A stretch of DNA of 46,976 nt. It comes from Trueperaceae bacterium. Lineage in GTDB: Bacteria > Deinococcota > Deinococci > Deinococcales > Trueperaceae. The stretch is from NCBI GenBank assembly GCA_011390455.1, contig JAABSI010000013.1:1-46976 (forward strand). The letters are read 5' to 3'. Shown here piece after piece: positions 32,740-41,125 of this stretch. The first letter of the stretch is position 1. Each line of letters begins with the position of its first letter. The notes under the pieces were generated by a model. It searched no databases, was not told where the DNA came from, and saw only the letters and a list, made by a program, of their open reading frames with translations. A program made the translations under genes and the position numbers.

Positions 32740-33672
32740 TCAGGAACGCAATGAATCCGTAGTGCTGGCGGACGCGCCACCGCCGTCCGGAACGAACCGG
32801 CGCACGCCGAACCCCGTCAGGACCACCGCGCCGAGCGCCGCAACGCTCGCCGCCAGGGCCAGCGCCCCACCGATCCACGGCACGGCTCCCACGAAGCCCT
32901 GAGCGACCGCGTACGCCGCGGTGCCGATGGCGACCGCGGCCCCACCACCCCGCACCCACCCCCGGCGCTCGAGCGCCCGCCCGATCAGGGTGCCCCACGC
33001 CAGCCAACCGAACCCGATCGCGAGCGCGAAGCCGACGCCGCCGACCAGCGCTACGGGGATGAGCACGACGGTGGTCACCATCGCGACCAGCAGGACCAGC
33101 CCGACGAGCGCGGAGAGCGCCCCCATCGAGACGGCCACGACCGGGTGGTGGGCGAGCGCCTCGGACGTCCGGTCGAGGGCGCGCGGCGCCCAGCGCGCCA
33201 TCGCTAGCGCGACGAGCGCCAGCAGCGCGACCTGGACGGCGAGGCGGGTGAAGCGCTGACCCCACGATGGCGCGGGGCGCACCAGCTCGGAAGCCGCCTC
33301 GAGATCGCGGATCACGCCGCCGACGACGGTCGCGCCGGGTGCGACGCGAAGCTCGCCGCCGGCTGCGACGAGGCGTCCGATCACCCGAGCTCCGTCCGTC
33401 AGTTCCAGGTCGCCGCCGAGATGGAACACGTCGCCGCCGACCGTACCGTCGACCGTGAACGCGCCCCCGAGCACGACGACGACCCCCGAAACGCGGGCCT
33501 CGGCGGGAAGCGCGACGCGCCCGCCCACGACCAAGACGTGGCCCTCGGTGGCCTCGAGCCGATGGTCGCCCTCGAGCGCCACCGCGGCCCGCAGCAGGCC
33601 CTGCGCGAAACCCGCGCCGCACCACGAGAGCGCGAGGATCCCCGCGAGGGCCACGACCCGGAACCGCCTCAC
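32740..33672 (-). CDS. Bactofilin-like polymer-forming domain with C-terminal membrane spans
   Basis: A 310-residue protein starting at a GTG that overlaps the MFS stop (GTGA). A signal peptide or first span ends GAGFAQ. Residues about 35-120 form a short right-handed beta-helix-like series of hydrophobic repeats (VLVVGGRVALPAEARVSGVVVVLGG, GTVGGDVFHLGG, ARVIGRLVAAGGELRV), as in bactofilins. The rest holds about five membrane spans separated by polar loops. Such secreted-side polymer domains fused to membrane regions are known but uncharacterised. It is probably a co-expressed envelope protein; a function cannot be given. Confidence 0.7.
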   Translation of the reverse strand: MRRFRVVALAGILALSWCGAGFAQGLLRAAVALEGDHRLEATEGHVLVVGGRVALPAEARVSGVVVVLGGAFTVDGTVGGDVFHLGGDLELTDGARVIGRLVAAGGELRVAPGATVVGGVIRDLEAASELVRPAPSWGQRFTRLAVQVALLALVALAMARWAPRALDRTSEALAHHPVVAVSMGALSALVGLVLLVAMVTTVVLIPVALVGGVGFALAIGFGWLAWGTLIGRALERRGWVRGGGAAVAIGTAAYAVAQGFVGAVPWIGGALALAASVAALGAVVLTGFGVRRFVPDGGGASASTTDSLRS

Positions 33673-34931
33673 GGTCGCGCCCGCCCCTCGCGGGCGCCGA
33701 AGACCAAGAGCAACAGCATCGCCGTGAAGCATACGAGCGCGATCGCGTCGACCAGCCGCAGGTGGTCGGCGAGCGCCACGCCCTGGTCCCGCATCCCGAT
33801 CGCGAGGCCCGTGCTCAGGAAGGTCGCCGTCCACCCGGAGAGCGCCACCCCGAGCGCCGCGTTCACGGGCATGCTGCGCGGCGTCGACAGGTCGGCCCAC
33901 ACGGCGAAGTTCGCGACCGTGTACAGGCTCACCGCCACCGCGTAGAGGATCGGCACGCCGAGGGCGGCTACGGTCCGGCCGGGCGTCACGTCGACGAGGC
34001 CGTACGAGAAGTGCACGAGGGCGAAGATCCCGAACACCCAGAAGAACAGGTGCCGCGCCGGGAACGCGCGGTACAAGACCCCGCCGATCAGCGCCGCGAC
34101 CAGGTGGACGACCCCGATCGTGGCGCGTGGCGCCACCTCCGTGGAGCGCCAGCTGCCGGCCACGAGTTCGGGGGTATCGATCACGCGCAGGAAGCCGAGG
34201 CTGTCGACGAAGAAGATCATGAACATGAGCACCACCAGCAGCACGAACCCCGCGTCCCGTCGCGATCGGCCCGCCCCGTCGACGCGGACGAACCGTCCTC
34301 GACCGAAGGCGGGATCGCGATGCTGTCGCGCCAGCCCGGCCAGCCACCCCGGCCGGACGAGGGCGAACCAGCCGAGCACGGCCACGCCCCCCGGCATCAG
34401 CAGGGTCATCTGGCGGGCGAAGACCTCGATCGTCCACGCCTCCGGCCACACGTTCGCCGCGAGGTAACTGAACCCGGTGATGAGCGCCGCGACCCAGCCG
34501 CGGTCGGCGACGGGTACGAGGTCGACGGTCATCCCGAAGGTCACGGGCACGCCCACGCCGAGCGCGATCGCGGTCGCGGCGATCCAGGCCCAGAGCTGCG
34601 GCTCGCTGTTCAGATGCGGCGCCACGAACGTCAGGCCGGTCTGGACGGTCACGACGCCGAACGCGATCCGCACCTTCGCGACCAGGCTCGTGCCCCAGGG
34701 CCGACGCACCATCGTGAGGCCGACCGCGACGGCCACGACGCTGGTCACGAGGGCCAGCAGCGACATGGCGCCGACCACCCGGCCGGCCTCGAGCCCGAGC
34801 ACGCGCTCCCCGAGGTCCTTCAGGCCGAGCTGCACGAAGGTGAGGTTGTAGTAGTAGCCGACGGTCATCAAACCGACGAAGGCGGCGACGCCGGCCACGG
34901 TGGTCCAGTCGCGTGGCGCCGCCCAGATCAT
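33669..34931 (-). CDS. MFS-type membrane permease (BCD/chlorophyll-transporter-like)
   Basis: A 420-residue membrane protein with about twelve hydrophobic spans in two halves and a central cytoplasmic loop (RQHRDPAFGRGRFVRVDGAGRSRRD). TVGYYYNLTFVQLGL and VTFGMTVDLVPVADRGWVAALITGFSYLAANV suggest a major-facilitator protein. The second resembles the conserved region of PucC-type (bacteriochlorophyll delivery) MFS proteins, but I am not sure of the subfamily. The substrate is unknown. ATG 34931 is leaderless, with TACGGT (34943-34938) six bases before it. Confidence 0.75.
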   Translation of the reverse strand: MIWAAPRDWTTVAGVAAFVGLMTVGYYYNLTFVQLGLKDLGERVLGLEAGRVVGAMSLLALVTSVVAVAVGLTMVRRPWGTSLVAKVRIAFGVVTVQTGLTFVAPHLNSEPQLWAWIAATAIALGVGVPVTFGMTVDLVPVADRGWVAALITGFSYLAANVWPEAWTIEVFARQMTLLMPGGVAVLGWFALVRPGWLAGLARQHRDPAFGRGRFVRVDGAGRSRRDAGFVLLVVLMFMIFFVDSLGFLRVIDTPELVAGSWRSTEVAPRATIGVVHLVAALIGGVLYRAFPARHLFFWVFGIFALVHFSYGLVDVTPGRTVAALGVPILYAVAVSLYTVANFAVWADLSTPRSMPVNAALGVALSGWTATFLSTGLAIGMRDQGVALADHLRLVDAIALVCFTAMLLLLVFGAREGRARP

Positions 34932-34937
34932 GCGATC

Positions 34938-34943
34938 ACCGTA
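34938..34943 (-). promoter_or_regulatory. Leaderless -10 element of the MFS gene
   Basis: On the minus strand TACGGT lies six bases before the ATG at 34931, with no Shine-Dalgarno. The same TACGGT-N6-ATG arrangement recurs at 39493. Confidence 0.5.
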
Positions 34944-35052
34944 GCGCGCGCCGCTTGCACGCTCCAGGGCCACCGAACCCCGGCCCTCGAGGGGGCGCGT
35001 GGCCGCTGGCGCGCTACGCTCGCGACGACGCCGACCCATCGAGGAGGACCGC

Positions 35053-35967
35053 ATGCCCCCGACCATCGCCGACCCCGGCCGCCTGATCGTCCTGAACAAG
35101 GACGAGCACACCGTCGCCTTCCTGAGCTGCGCCACCGGCGAGGCGCTCGCCACCCTGCCCGTGGACCGCGATCCCCACGAGGTCGCCGTCACCCCCGACG
35201 GCCGCACCGCGTACGTCGTCAGCTCGGTCGGCGCCAGCGTCGCCGTGATCGACACCGCGTCCATGAGCGTGCGCGCCACCTTCACGCACCCCGAGTTCGC
35301 CTTCCCGCACCACGTCGACTTCGACGCCGACGGGAACCTGTGGCTCGCCTCGACGCTGGCGAACAAGGTCTTCGTGTTCTCGGTGCCCGACCACACCTGC
35401 CTCGCGGTGATCCCCACCGGCCAGCACGCGAGCCACATGCTCGCCTTCACCCCCGACCGGCACCACGTCTACGTCCCGAACATCCGCTCGAACTCGCTGA
35501 CGCGGATCGACGTCGCCGCGCACCGGGTGGAGGGCCAGGTGCTGGTGGGCAAGGGGCCCGAGGGGGTCGCCGTGCACCCGAGCGGCGCCTTCCTCTACGT
35601 GGCGGCGCAGCACGAGGATCAGGTGCAGGTGATCTCCACGCGCACCCACGAGCTGATCGCGCGCGAGGCCGTGGGCTCGATGCCGGTGCGCATGGCCTTC
35701 ACCCCCGACGGCCGCTACGCCTTCGTCCCGAACCGGCACTCCAAGGACGTCTCGGTGATCGCCACCGACCGCCACCGCGAGGTCAAGCGCATCCCGATCG
35801 GCATCTGGCCGGGCGGCATCGTGTTCGAGCCCAGCGGTCGGTACGCGTACGTGGCGAACAACAAGACCAACGACGTCTCGGTGATCGACGTCGACGCCCT
35901 CTGGGAGGTCGCCCGCTACCGCGCCGGGATCCACCCAGACGGCATCGGCTACGTGCCGGACGCCTGA
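35053..35967 (+). CDS. YVTN/YncE-like seven-bladed beta-propeller protein
   Basis: A 304-residue protein; ATG 35053 with GAGGAGG five bases upstream. It is made of about seven repeats of roughly 42 residues with the motif (H/P)xxVAVTPDGRxAYVVSSxGxSVAVID, for example DGRTAYVVSSVGASVAVID, DRHHVYVPNIRSNSLTRID, SGAFLYVAAQHEDQVQVIS, DGRYAFVPNRHSKDVSVIA and SGRYAYVANNKTNDVSVID. There is no signal peptide, so it is probably cytosolic, unlike many exported family members. Function is unknown; such propellers often bind ligands or proteins. A TACGCT -10-like site lies near 35018, upstream of the short leader. Confidence 0.85.
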   Translation: MPPTIADPGRLIVLNKDEHTVAFLSCATGEALATLPVDRDPHEVAVTPDGRTAYVVSSVGASVAVIDTASMSVRATFTHPEFAFPHHVDFDADGNLWLASTLANKVFVFSVPDHTCLAVIPTGQHASHMLAFTPDRHHVYVPNIRSNSLTRIDVAAHRVEGQVLVGKGPEGVAVHPSGAFLYVAAQHEDQVQVISTRTHELIAREAVGSMPVRMAFTPDGRYAFVPNRHSKDVSVIATDRHREVKRIPIGIWPGGIVFEPSGRYAYVANNKTNDVSVIDVDALWEVARYRAGIHPDGIGYVPDA

Positions 35968-36004
35968 AGCGCGCGCGGGACGACGCTCGTGCGCACGCCG
36001 GGGG

Positions 36005-36295
36005 CTAGCGCCTGAGCGCTGCGCCCGCGTCCCGGAAGCCCTCCTCGATGGCGGCCCACGCGGACTGGACGTTCTCCTTGATCGACTCCCACCGGTCTTC
36101 GCCGGCATCGGCGACCTTGGCGAGCTCGGCGCGGCCCGCCTCGATCCGTGCCTCGAGCTTCCGCGCCTGAGCCCGTGCCTTCAACTGCGCGTCCGCATCG
36201 GCCTGCTCCGCTTTGGCCTCGAGCTTCGCGGCCTCGGCCTTCCACTCGTCCAACTGGGCCTGCATCTTCTTCTGGTACAGCTGGCGATCGTTCAC
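36005..36295 (-). CDS. Small coiled-coil protein
   Basis: A 96-residue protein starting at GTG 36295, with GAGGAGG upstream. VNDRQLYQKKMQAQLDEWKA begins a continuous coiled coil with heptad Leu/Ala and charged residues through about residue 70 (LEAKAEQADADAQLKARAQ). It ends in WESIKENVQSAWAAIEEGFRDA. This pattern is shared by a widespread family of small uncharacterised helical proteins. No other function can be read. It converges with the propeller gene, 37 bases apart. Confidence 0.75.
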   Translation of the reverse strand: MNDRQLYQKKMQAQLDEWKAEAAKLEAKAEQADADAQLKARAQARKLEARIEAGRAELAKVADAGEDRWESIKENVQSAWAAIEEGFRDAGAALRR

Positions 36296-36366
36296 GACCG
36301 CCTCCTCTCGTGCGATCCCGGCAACCTCATGATGGAGCGCCACCCGGCGCTCGGCGCGCCCCGGCG

Positions 36367-37662
36367 TCACAGCCCACCGTCGGCCCGTCGGGCGCGCCGA
36401 GCGCGTCGGGCGGGCCCCGCGACCGCCTCGCGGGCGAGGTGCCGCGCCAGGGCCACCCCTGGACGCAGCCGCAGGTCCGGCGCGCGCCCCTCGGCGAGTC
36501 GGTCCTGCTGCGCGTAGCACCAGGCCGTGGCCGCTTGGGCGTGGAGCGCGCGCACGGTCGCCGAAGAGCTCGAGGTCCCGAGGAACCCGCCGCGACGCCA
36601 TGCGAGCTCGGGCGCCGGCAGCGTGGTCCGATCGCCGGCGAGCAGCGCCCGCGGGAACCCGGGTGCGACGCAGAAGGGGCGCCCGATCCCGACGACGTCG
36701 ACCTCGTCGGCGGCGACGGCGGCCTCCATGGCGGCGGGCGTGCGGAAGCCGCCGGAGACCATCAGCGGCACCCCGGAGGCGGCGTCCCGGATCGCCGAGG
36801 CGTACTCGAGGAAGTACGCCTCGCGCGTCCTGGTGGAGGCCGCACGAACGTCGTGGCCCGCGAAGGCGAGGCGCTCGTACGTGCCGCCGCTCACCTCGAT
36901 CAGATCGACGCGCTCCGCCGCCAACCGCCGCACGACCTCGACGGACTCGCCATGGTCGAAGCCACCGCGCTGGAAGTCCGAGGAGTTGAGCTTGACCGCG
37001 ACCGGGAAGGCGGGCCCCACCGCGGCCCGCACCGCGCGCACGACCTCGAGCAGGAAGCGGGCGCGGCGCTCGAGCGGGCCGCCCCAACCGTCCTGGCGCA
37101 GGTTCGTGCGCGGGCTCAGGAACTGGCTGACCAGGTAGCCGTGCGCGCCGTGCACCTGCACCCCCGTGAAGCCGGCGCCCTGCAGCGTCGCCGCCGCCGT
37201 GGCGAACGCATCGACGAGCCCCTCGATCTCGCGCTCCTCGAGCGCCCGCGGGCGGGCGAACATCCCGGCCACGGGCAGGCGCACCGGCGACGGCGCCACC
37301 GGCCGGCCGGTGTGGAAGCGGGTGCACTGGCGGCCCGGGTGGCTGAGCTGCGCCCACAGATGGCCTCCGCCCCGCGTGCCGGCCTCCGCCCATGCGCGCA
37401 GGGCGGAGCCGTCGGTCGCGCGGTCGACGACGACGTTGCCCGCCCGCTCCAGGTACTGGCGGTCGATCATCACGTTCCCGGTGACGAGCAGCCCGGCTCC
37501 CCCCTCGGCCCAGCGGCCGTACAGGCGGGCCAGGGCGGCCGTCGCATCGTCGAGGGCGTCGGCGAGCCCCTCGGTCATGGGCGCCTTGGCGATGCGGTTG
37601 GGGAGGGCGGCCCCGCACGGGAGCGGCACGCGATCGGCGAGGGAACGGGCCACGCGCTCCAT
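36367..37662 (-). CDS. Old-yellow-enzyme family NADH:flavin oxidoreductase
   Basis: A 431-residue TIM-barrel FMN enzyme. LPNRIAKAPMTEGLAD at the N terminus, LLVTGNVMID, GHLWAQLSHPGRQ, the central GFTGVQVHGAHGYLVSQFLSPRTNLRQDGWGG (catalytic His/His pair region), VAVKLNSSDF and the phosphate-site VDVVGIGRPFCVAPGFP are all typical of the family. The C-terminal ~70 residues after the barrel are short and Arg-rich, with no [4Fe-4S] cysteine cluster or second flavin domain, so it is a simple OYE-like ene-reductase. Its substrate is unknown. The ATG is 26 bases from the divergent tryptophanase ATG, so the two promoters overlap. Confidence 0.88.
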   Translation of the reverse strand: MERVARSLADRVPLPCGAALPNRIAKAPMTEGLADALDDATAALARLYGRWAEGGAGLLVTGNVMIDRQYLERAGNVVVDRATDGSALRAWAEAGTRGGGHLWAQLSHPGRQCTRFHTGRPVAPSPVRLPVAGMFARPRALEEREIEGLVDAFATAAATLQGAGFTGVQVHGAHGYLVSQFLSPRTNLRQDGWGGPLERRARFLLEVVRAVRAAVGPAFPVAVKLNSSDFQRGGFDHGESVEVVRRLAAERVDLIEVSGGTYERLAFAGHDVRAASTRTREAYFLEYASAIRDAASGVPLMVSGGFRTPAAMEAAVAADEVDVVGIGRPFCVAPGFPRALLAGDRTTLPAPELAWRRGGFLGTSSSSATVRALHAQAATAWCYAQQDRLAEGRAPDLRLRPGVALARHLAREAVAGPARRARRARRADGGL

Positions 37663-37688
37663 TCTCCACGCCGTGCGATGCTCGTTCC

Positions 37689-39065
37689 ATGATCCCGAAG
37701 ACCATCATCGAGCCCTTCCGCATCCACTCGGTCGAGCCGCTGCGCATGACCACCGAGGCCGAGCGGCGCGCGGCCCTGGAGGCCGCCGGGCACAACCTGT
37801 TCGCGCTCCGCAGCGAAGACGTGCTCATCGATCTGCTCACCGACTCGGGCACCGGCGCGATGTCGAGCGAGCAGTGGGCGGGCCTCCAGCGCGGCGACGA
37901 GGCCTACGCCGGCTCGCCCTCCTGGTTCCGCTTCGAGGCGGCGGTGCAGCGGCTCTTCCCCATGCCGCACGTGATCCCCACGCACCAAGGCCGCGCCGCC
38001 GAGAAGATCCTGATGGCGGCCGTGGGCGGCCCAGGGAAGGTGGTGCCCAACAACACCCACTTCGACACCACCCGCGCGAACGTCGAGGCCACGGGCGCCG
38101 AGGCGGTCGACTTCGTGATCCCCGAGGGGCTCGACCCGGCGTTCGAGCACCCCTTCAAGGGCAACATGGACCTCGACCGCCTCGAGGCGTTCCTGCGCGA
38201 GCGCGCCGACGACGTGCCGCTCGTCTTCGTCACGATCACGAACAACTCGGGCGGCGGCCAGCCGGTATCGCTGGAGAACCTGCGCGGGGTGCGCGCCCTG
38301 TGCGACCGCTTCGGCAAGCCGCTCTTCCTCGACGCCTGCCGCTTCGCCGAGAACGCCTGGTTCGTGCGCGAGCGCGAGCCGGGCCAGCAGGACCGCGAGG
38401 TGGCCGACATCGTGCGCGATTTCGCGGCGCTCGCCGACGGCATGACCATGAGCGCCAAGAAGGACGGGCTCGCCAACATCGGCGGCTGGCTGGCGCTGCG
38501 CGACGACGAGCTGGCCGCGCGCTGCCGCAACCTGCTCATCCTCACCGAGGGCTTCCCGACCTACGGCGGGCTCGCCGGCCGCGACCTCGAGGCGATCGCG
38601 CAGGGGCTCGAGGAGGTCGTGCACCACGACTACCTGCGCTACCGCATCCGCTCGACGGCCTACCTGGGCGATGGCCTACAGCGGGCCGGCATCCCGATCG
38701 TCCGCCCGGTGGGCGGGCACGCGGTCTACCTGGACGCCCGGGCCCTGCTGCCGCACGTGCCGCCGCTCGAGTACCCGGGGCAGGCGCTCGCGGTGGCGCT
38801 CTACGAGACCGGGGGCATCCGCAGCTGCGAGATCGGCACCGTGATGTTCGGGCGCCGCCCCGACGGCAGCGAGCGGCCGGCCGCGCTCGAGCTGGTCCGG
38901 TTGGCGATCCCACGGCGCACCTACACCCAGAGCCACGTCGACTACGTGATCGAGGTGTGCGCCGAGGTCGCCACCCGCGCGAGCGAGCTGGGCGGCTACC
39001 GGATCGTCGACGAGCCGCCGGCGCTGCGGCACTTCACGGCGCGGTTCGCACCGCTGCCCGCCTAG
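37689..39065 (+). CDS. tnaA: Tryptophanase (tyrosine phenol-lyase family, tryptophanase residues)
   Basis: A 458-residue PLP beta-eliminating lyase. IDLLTDSGTGAMS, GDEAYAGS, PTHQGRAAEKIL, TITNNSGGGQPVS and the PLP lysine in MTMSAKKDG (Lys258) place it in the tryptophanase/tyrosine phenol-lyase family. Three positions decide the type: Asp126 (HFDTTR, Thr in the phenol-lyase), Ile in RSCEIG (Arg in the phenol-lyase, RSMERG) and His448 (LRHFTAR, Phe in the phenol-lyase). All three match tryptophanase, so indole, pyruvate and ammonia from tryptophan is predicted. Elsewhere it reads more like the phenol-lyase (SSEQWAGLQRGDEAYAG, YGGLAGRDLEAIAQGL). There is no TnaC leader: the start is 26 bases from the divergent gene. 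Confidence 0.88.
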   Translation: MIPKTIIEPFRIHSVEPLRMTTEAERRAALEAAGHNLFALRSEDVLIDLLTDSGTGAMSSEQWAGLQRGDEAYAGSPSWFRFEAAVQRLFPMPHVIPTHQGRAAEKILMAAVGGPGKVVPNNTHFDTTRANVEATGAEAVDFVIPEGLDPAFEHPFKGNMDLDRLEAFLRERADDVPLVFVTITNNSGGGQPVSLENLRGVRALCDRFGKPLFLDACRFAENAWFVREREPGQQDREVADIVRDFAALADGMTMSAKKDGLANIGGWLALRDDELAARCRNLLILTEGFPTYGGLAGRDLEAIAQGLEEVVHHDYLRYRIRSTAYLGDGLQRAGIPIVRPVGGHAVYLDARALLPHVPPLEYPGQALAVALYETGGIRSCEIGTVMFGRRPDGSERPAALELVRLAIPRRTYTQSHVDYVIEVCAEVATRASELGGYRIVDEPPALRHFTARFAPLPA

Positions 39066-39493
39066 CGCCCGACCGTGTAGCCCTCGCCCTCGGCTTCGGT
39101 CAGGTCGATGGTGACCGTGCGGCCCCCGAAGCCGTGTACGTTGCACCGCGCCCGCACCAGGACGACGGTGACGCCCTCCGGGAGGAGCACCCCGTCGAGG
39201 CTGCGGGTGAAGGGCTGCTCGGTCTCGTGCGGGTGCAGGAGCTCGCGGGTCGCCAGCACCTCATCGGTGCGCGGGTCGACGACCTCCCACGCATCGGCGT
39301 AGTGGTCCCATCCCGTGTCGTCGTGGCGCACGGTCACGGCGAAGGCGTACGTCCCGTCGGCGCGCGCGGTGACGTCGACCCAGGTCACCTGGGCGAAGTC
39401 GAGCGAGGGGTCGTGGTCGAGATCGTGGCTCGAGGCCGAGGCGGGCGCGACCACGAGCGCGAGGAACAGCATCAGGAGCACGGGGCGCATCAT
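39062..39493 (-). CDS. Small secreted protein of unknown function
   Basis: A 143-residue protein with a signal peptide (MMRPVLLMLFLALVVAPASASS). The mature part begins HDLDHDPSLDFAQVTWVDVTARADG and is beta-rich, with a His/Asp-rich start and one Cys in CNVHGFGG. It resembles small secreted proteins of unknown role. ATG 39493 is leaderless: TACGGT (39505-39500) lies six bases upstream. Its stop and that of tnaA share a single CTAG at 39062-39065, so the genes converge with a 4-base overlap. Confidence 0.75.
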   Translation of the reverse strand: MMRPVLLMLFLALVVAPASASSHDLDHDPSLDFAQVTWVDVTARADGTYAFAVTVRHDDTGWDHYADAWEVVDPRTDEVLATRELLHPHETEQPFTRSLDGVLLPEGVTVVLVRARCNVHGFGGRTVTIDLTEAEGEGYTVGR

Positions 39494-39499
39494 GCCGCG

Positions 39500-39505
39500 A
39501 CCGTA
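39500..39505 (-). promoter_or_regulatory. Leaderless -10 element of the small secreted protein gene
   Basis: On the minus strand TACGGT lies six bases before ATG 39493, the same sequence and spacing as for the MFS gene. Confidence 0.5.
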
Positions 39506-39607
39506 GCGCACGGTCCAGGAGCGGCGCGTCGCCGCAGGCGACGTCGCGGCTCGGGGGAGCCGATCGAGCCGGTTCGTCCGCGCGCCGTCGAGGGAGGCGC
39601 GCGCGGG

Positions 39608-39613
39608 TAGAGT
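39608..39613 (+). promoter_or_regulatory. Leaderless -10 element of the PcaD-like gene
   Basis: TAGAGT lies five bases before ATG 39619, with no Shine-Dalgarno. Confidence 0.5.
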
Positions 39614-39618
39614 CCGGC

Positions 39619-40455
39619 ATGGACCATCCCCAGCCGCCTCCGACGAGCGGCGTGGCGACCTTCGTCGACGTCGACGGCGTCGCGCTGCACGCACGCTGCG
39701 ACGAGGCGACCGCGCCCACCTCCTTCGCCGCGCCGCCGCTGGTCTTCGTGCACTCCCTGGGTACCGAGCTGCGGATCTGGGACGGCGTGGTCGCGCGGCT
39801 CCCGACGACCCAGCGCGTGCGCGTCGACCTCCGCGGCCACGGGCTCTCCGATGCGCCGCCCGGCGACTACGCGCTCACGACCTTGGCCTCGGACGTTCTG
39901 CTCGTCCTCGACCGGCTCGGCGTCGCGGAGGCCGTGTTCGTCGGGGTGTCGATCGGCGGCCAGGTCGCGCTGCAGGTGGCGCTCGACGCGCCGGAGCGGG
40001 TGGCCGGCTTGGTGCTGCTCGACACCGCGGCCCGGATCGGCGACCGGGCCGGCTGGGAAGCGCGGCGGGCCGAGGTGCGGGCGGAGGGCCTCGCGGCCTC
40101 GGCCGATCTGGTGGTCGGGCGCTGGTTCGCACCCGCGAGCCCCGACCCCCTCGCCTTCCGCGGCTACCGCAACCTGTTGCTGCGCACGCCGGAAGCCGGC
40201 TACCTGGGGGCCTGCGCCGCCCTGCGCGATGCCGACCTGCGCGATCGCACGGCGGAGATCGCGCGACCGGCCCTGGTGCTGTGCGGCGCCGACGACGCGG
40301 CGACCCCACCGGCGCTGGTGCGCGGCCTGGCGGAGGCGCTCCCGGACGCCCGCTACGTCGAGATCGCCGGGGCGGGCCACCTCCCCTGCCTCGACCGCCC
40401 CGACGAGGTGGCGGGGCACGTCGCCGCCTTCCTGCGCCACCTCTCCGAGCGCTGA
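39619..40455 (+). CDS. Alpha/beta hydrolase, 3-oxoadipate enol-lactonase-like
   Basis: A 278-residue alpha/beta-hydrolase. LVFVHSLGTELRIWDGVVARL (oxyanion side), VRVDLRGHGLSDAPPG, nucleophile Ser111 in GVSIGGQVAL, VLLDTAARIGDRAGWEAR, acid Asp in LVLCGADDAATPP and His in GAGHLPCLDRP form a full catalytic triad. GVSIGG and LLDTAARIG are hallmarks of PcaD-type enol-lactonases of the beta-ketoadipate path. No other aromatic-degradation gene is near, so the substrate stays open. A family-level assignment is safe. Confidence 0.85.
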   Translation: MDHPQPPPTSGVATFVDVDGVALHARCDEATAPTSFAAPPLVFVHSLGTELRIWDGVVARLPTTQRVRVDLRGHGLSDAPPGDYALTTLASDVLLVLDRLGVAEAVFVGVSIGGQVALQVALDAPERVAGLVLLDTAARIGDRAGWEARRAEVRAEGLAASADLVVGRWFAPASPDPLAFRGYRNLLLRTPEAGYLGACAALRDADLRDRTAEIARPALVLCGADDAATPPALVRGLAEALPDARYVEIAGAGHLPCLDRPDEVAGHVAAFLRHLSER

Positions 40456-40462
40456 CGACCCT

Positions 40463-41125
40463 TCAGGGGCCGACGAGCGCCAGGGCGACGAGCGTCTGAC
40501 CGACGTAGTAGGTCGGCAGCCCGACCAGCTTGTTGACGAAGCCCTTGGTCGCGAAGCGTTCGCGAGCGACGGCGAGGTCCGAGCCCGCCACCAGCAGCGC
40601 CCCGACCACGAGCACCGGCGCGCGCTGCGCCGCCCCGGTCGCCACGGCGAGCGCGATCATCGTCCCCAGGACCAGCGCGTACGCCGCCACGGGCGCCCGC
40701 ATCGTGCCGGGCAAACGCGCGCGCCACGCCCGCCACCCGAGCGCCAGCGCGATCGCGACCCCGACGCCCGCGGCGGCCAAGGGCCATGCCGCCACGCCGC
40801 GGACGGCGAACGCGACCGCGAACGCGGCGTGGGCGACCAGGAAGAGCGCGAGCCCGGCGAGGAAGCCGCGGCGCGAGCGCACCGCGAGCGCCACGTCGCC
40901 GGCGGCGGACAGCACCAGGGCCGCCAGCGCCCAGCGCGTCCAGCCATCGGCGGCGGCGCCGACCGCGAGCGCCGTCGTCAGGAACCCGAGCGACGCGACC
41001 CCCTTCGCCACGCCGTACGCCCACGGCTGGCCTCGGTGCACCGCGACCAGGGCCCCCACCACCCCGAACGCCGTCAGGACGGGACCTGCGAGGGCCAGGC
41101 CGCCGAGCGCGGCGACGGCGCTCAC
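40463..41125 (-). CDS. YhhN family membrane protein (lysoplasmalogenase-like)
   Basis: A 220-residue protein with about eight hydrophobic spans. The GTG start at 41125 overlaps the stop of the upstream lipoprotein gene (GTGA). KGVASLGFLTTAL, LVLSAAGDVALAVRSRRGFLAGLALFLVAHAAFAVAF, GALLVAGSDLAVARERF and the C-terminal VGLPTYYVGQTLVALAL match the YhhN/TMEM86 family, whose animal members hydrolyse lysoplasmalogen. The bacterial function is mostly unknown. It is probably co-expressed with the CrtC/AttH-like lipoprotein. Confidence 0.88.
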   Translation of the reverse strand: MSAVAALGGLALAGPVLTAFGVVGALVAVHRGQPWAYGVAKGVASLGFLTTALAVGAAADGWTRWALAALVLSAAGDVALAVRSRRGFLAGLALFLVAHAAFAVAFAVRGVAAWPLAAAGVGVAIALALGWRAWRARLPGTMRAPVAAYALVLGTMIALAVATGAAQRAPVLVVGALLVAGSDLAVARERFATKGFVNKLVGLPTYYVGQTLVALALVGP

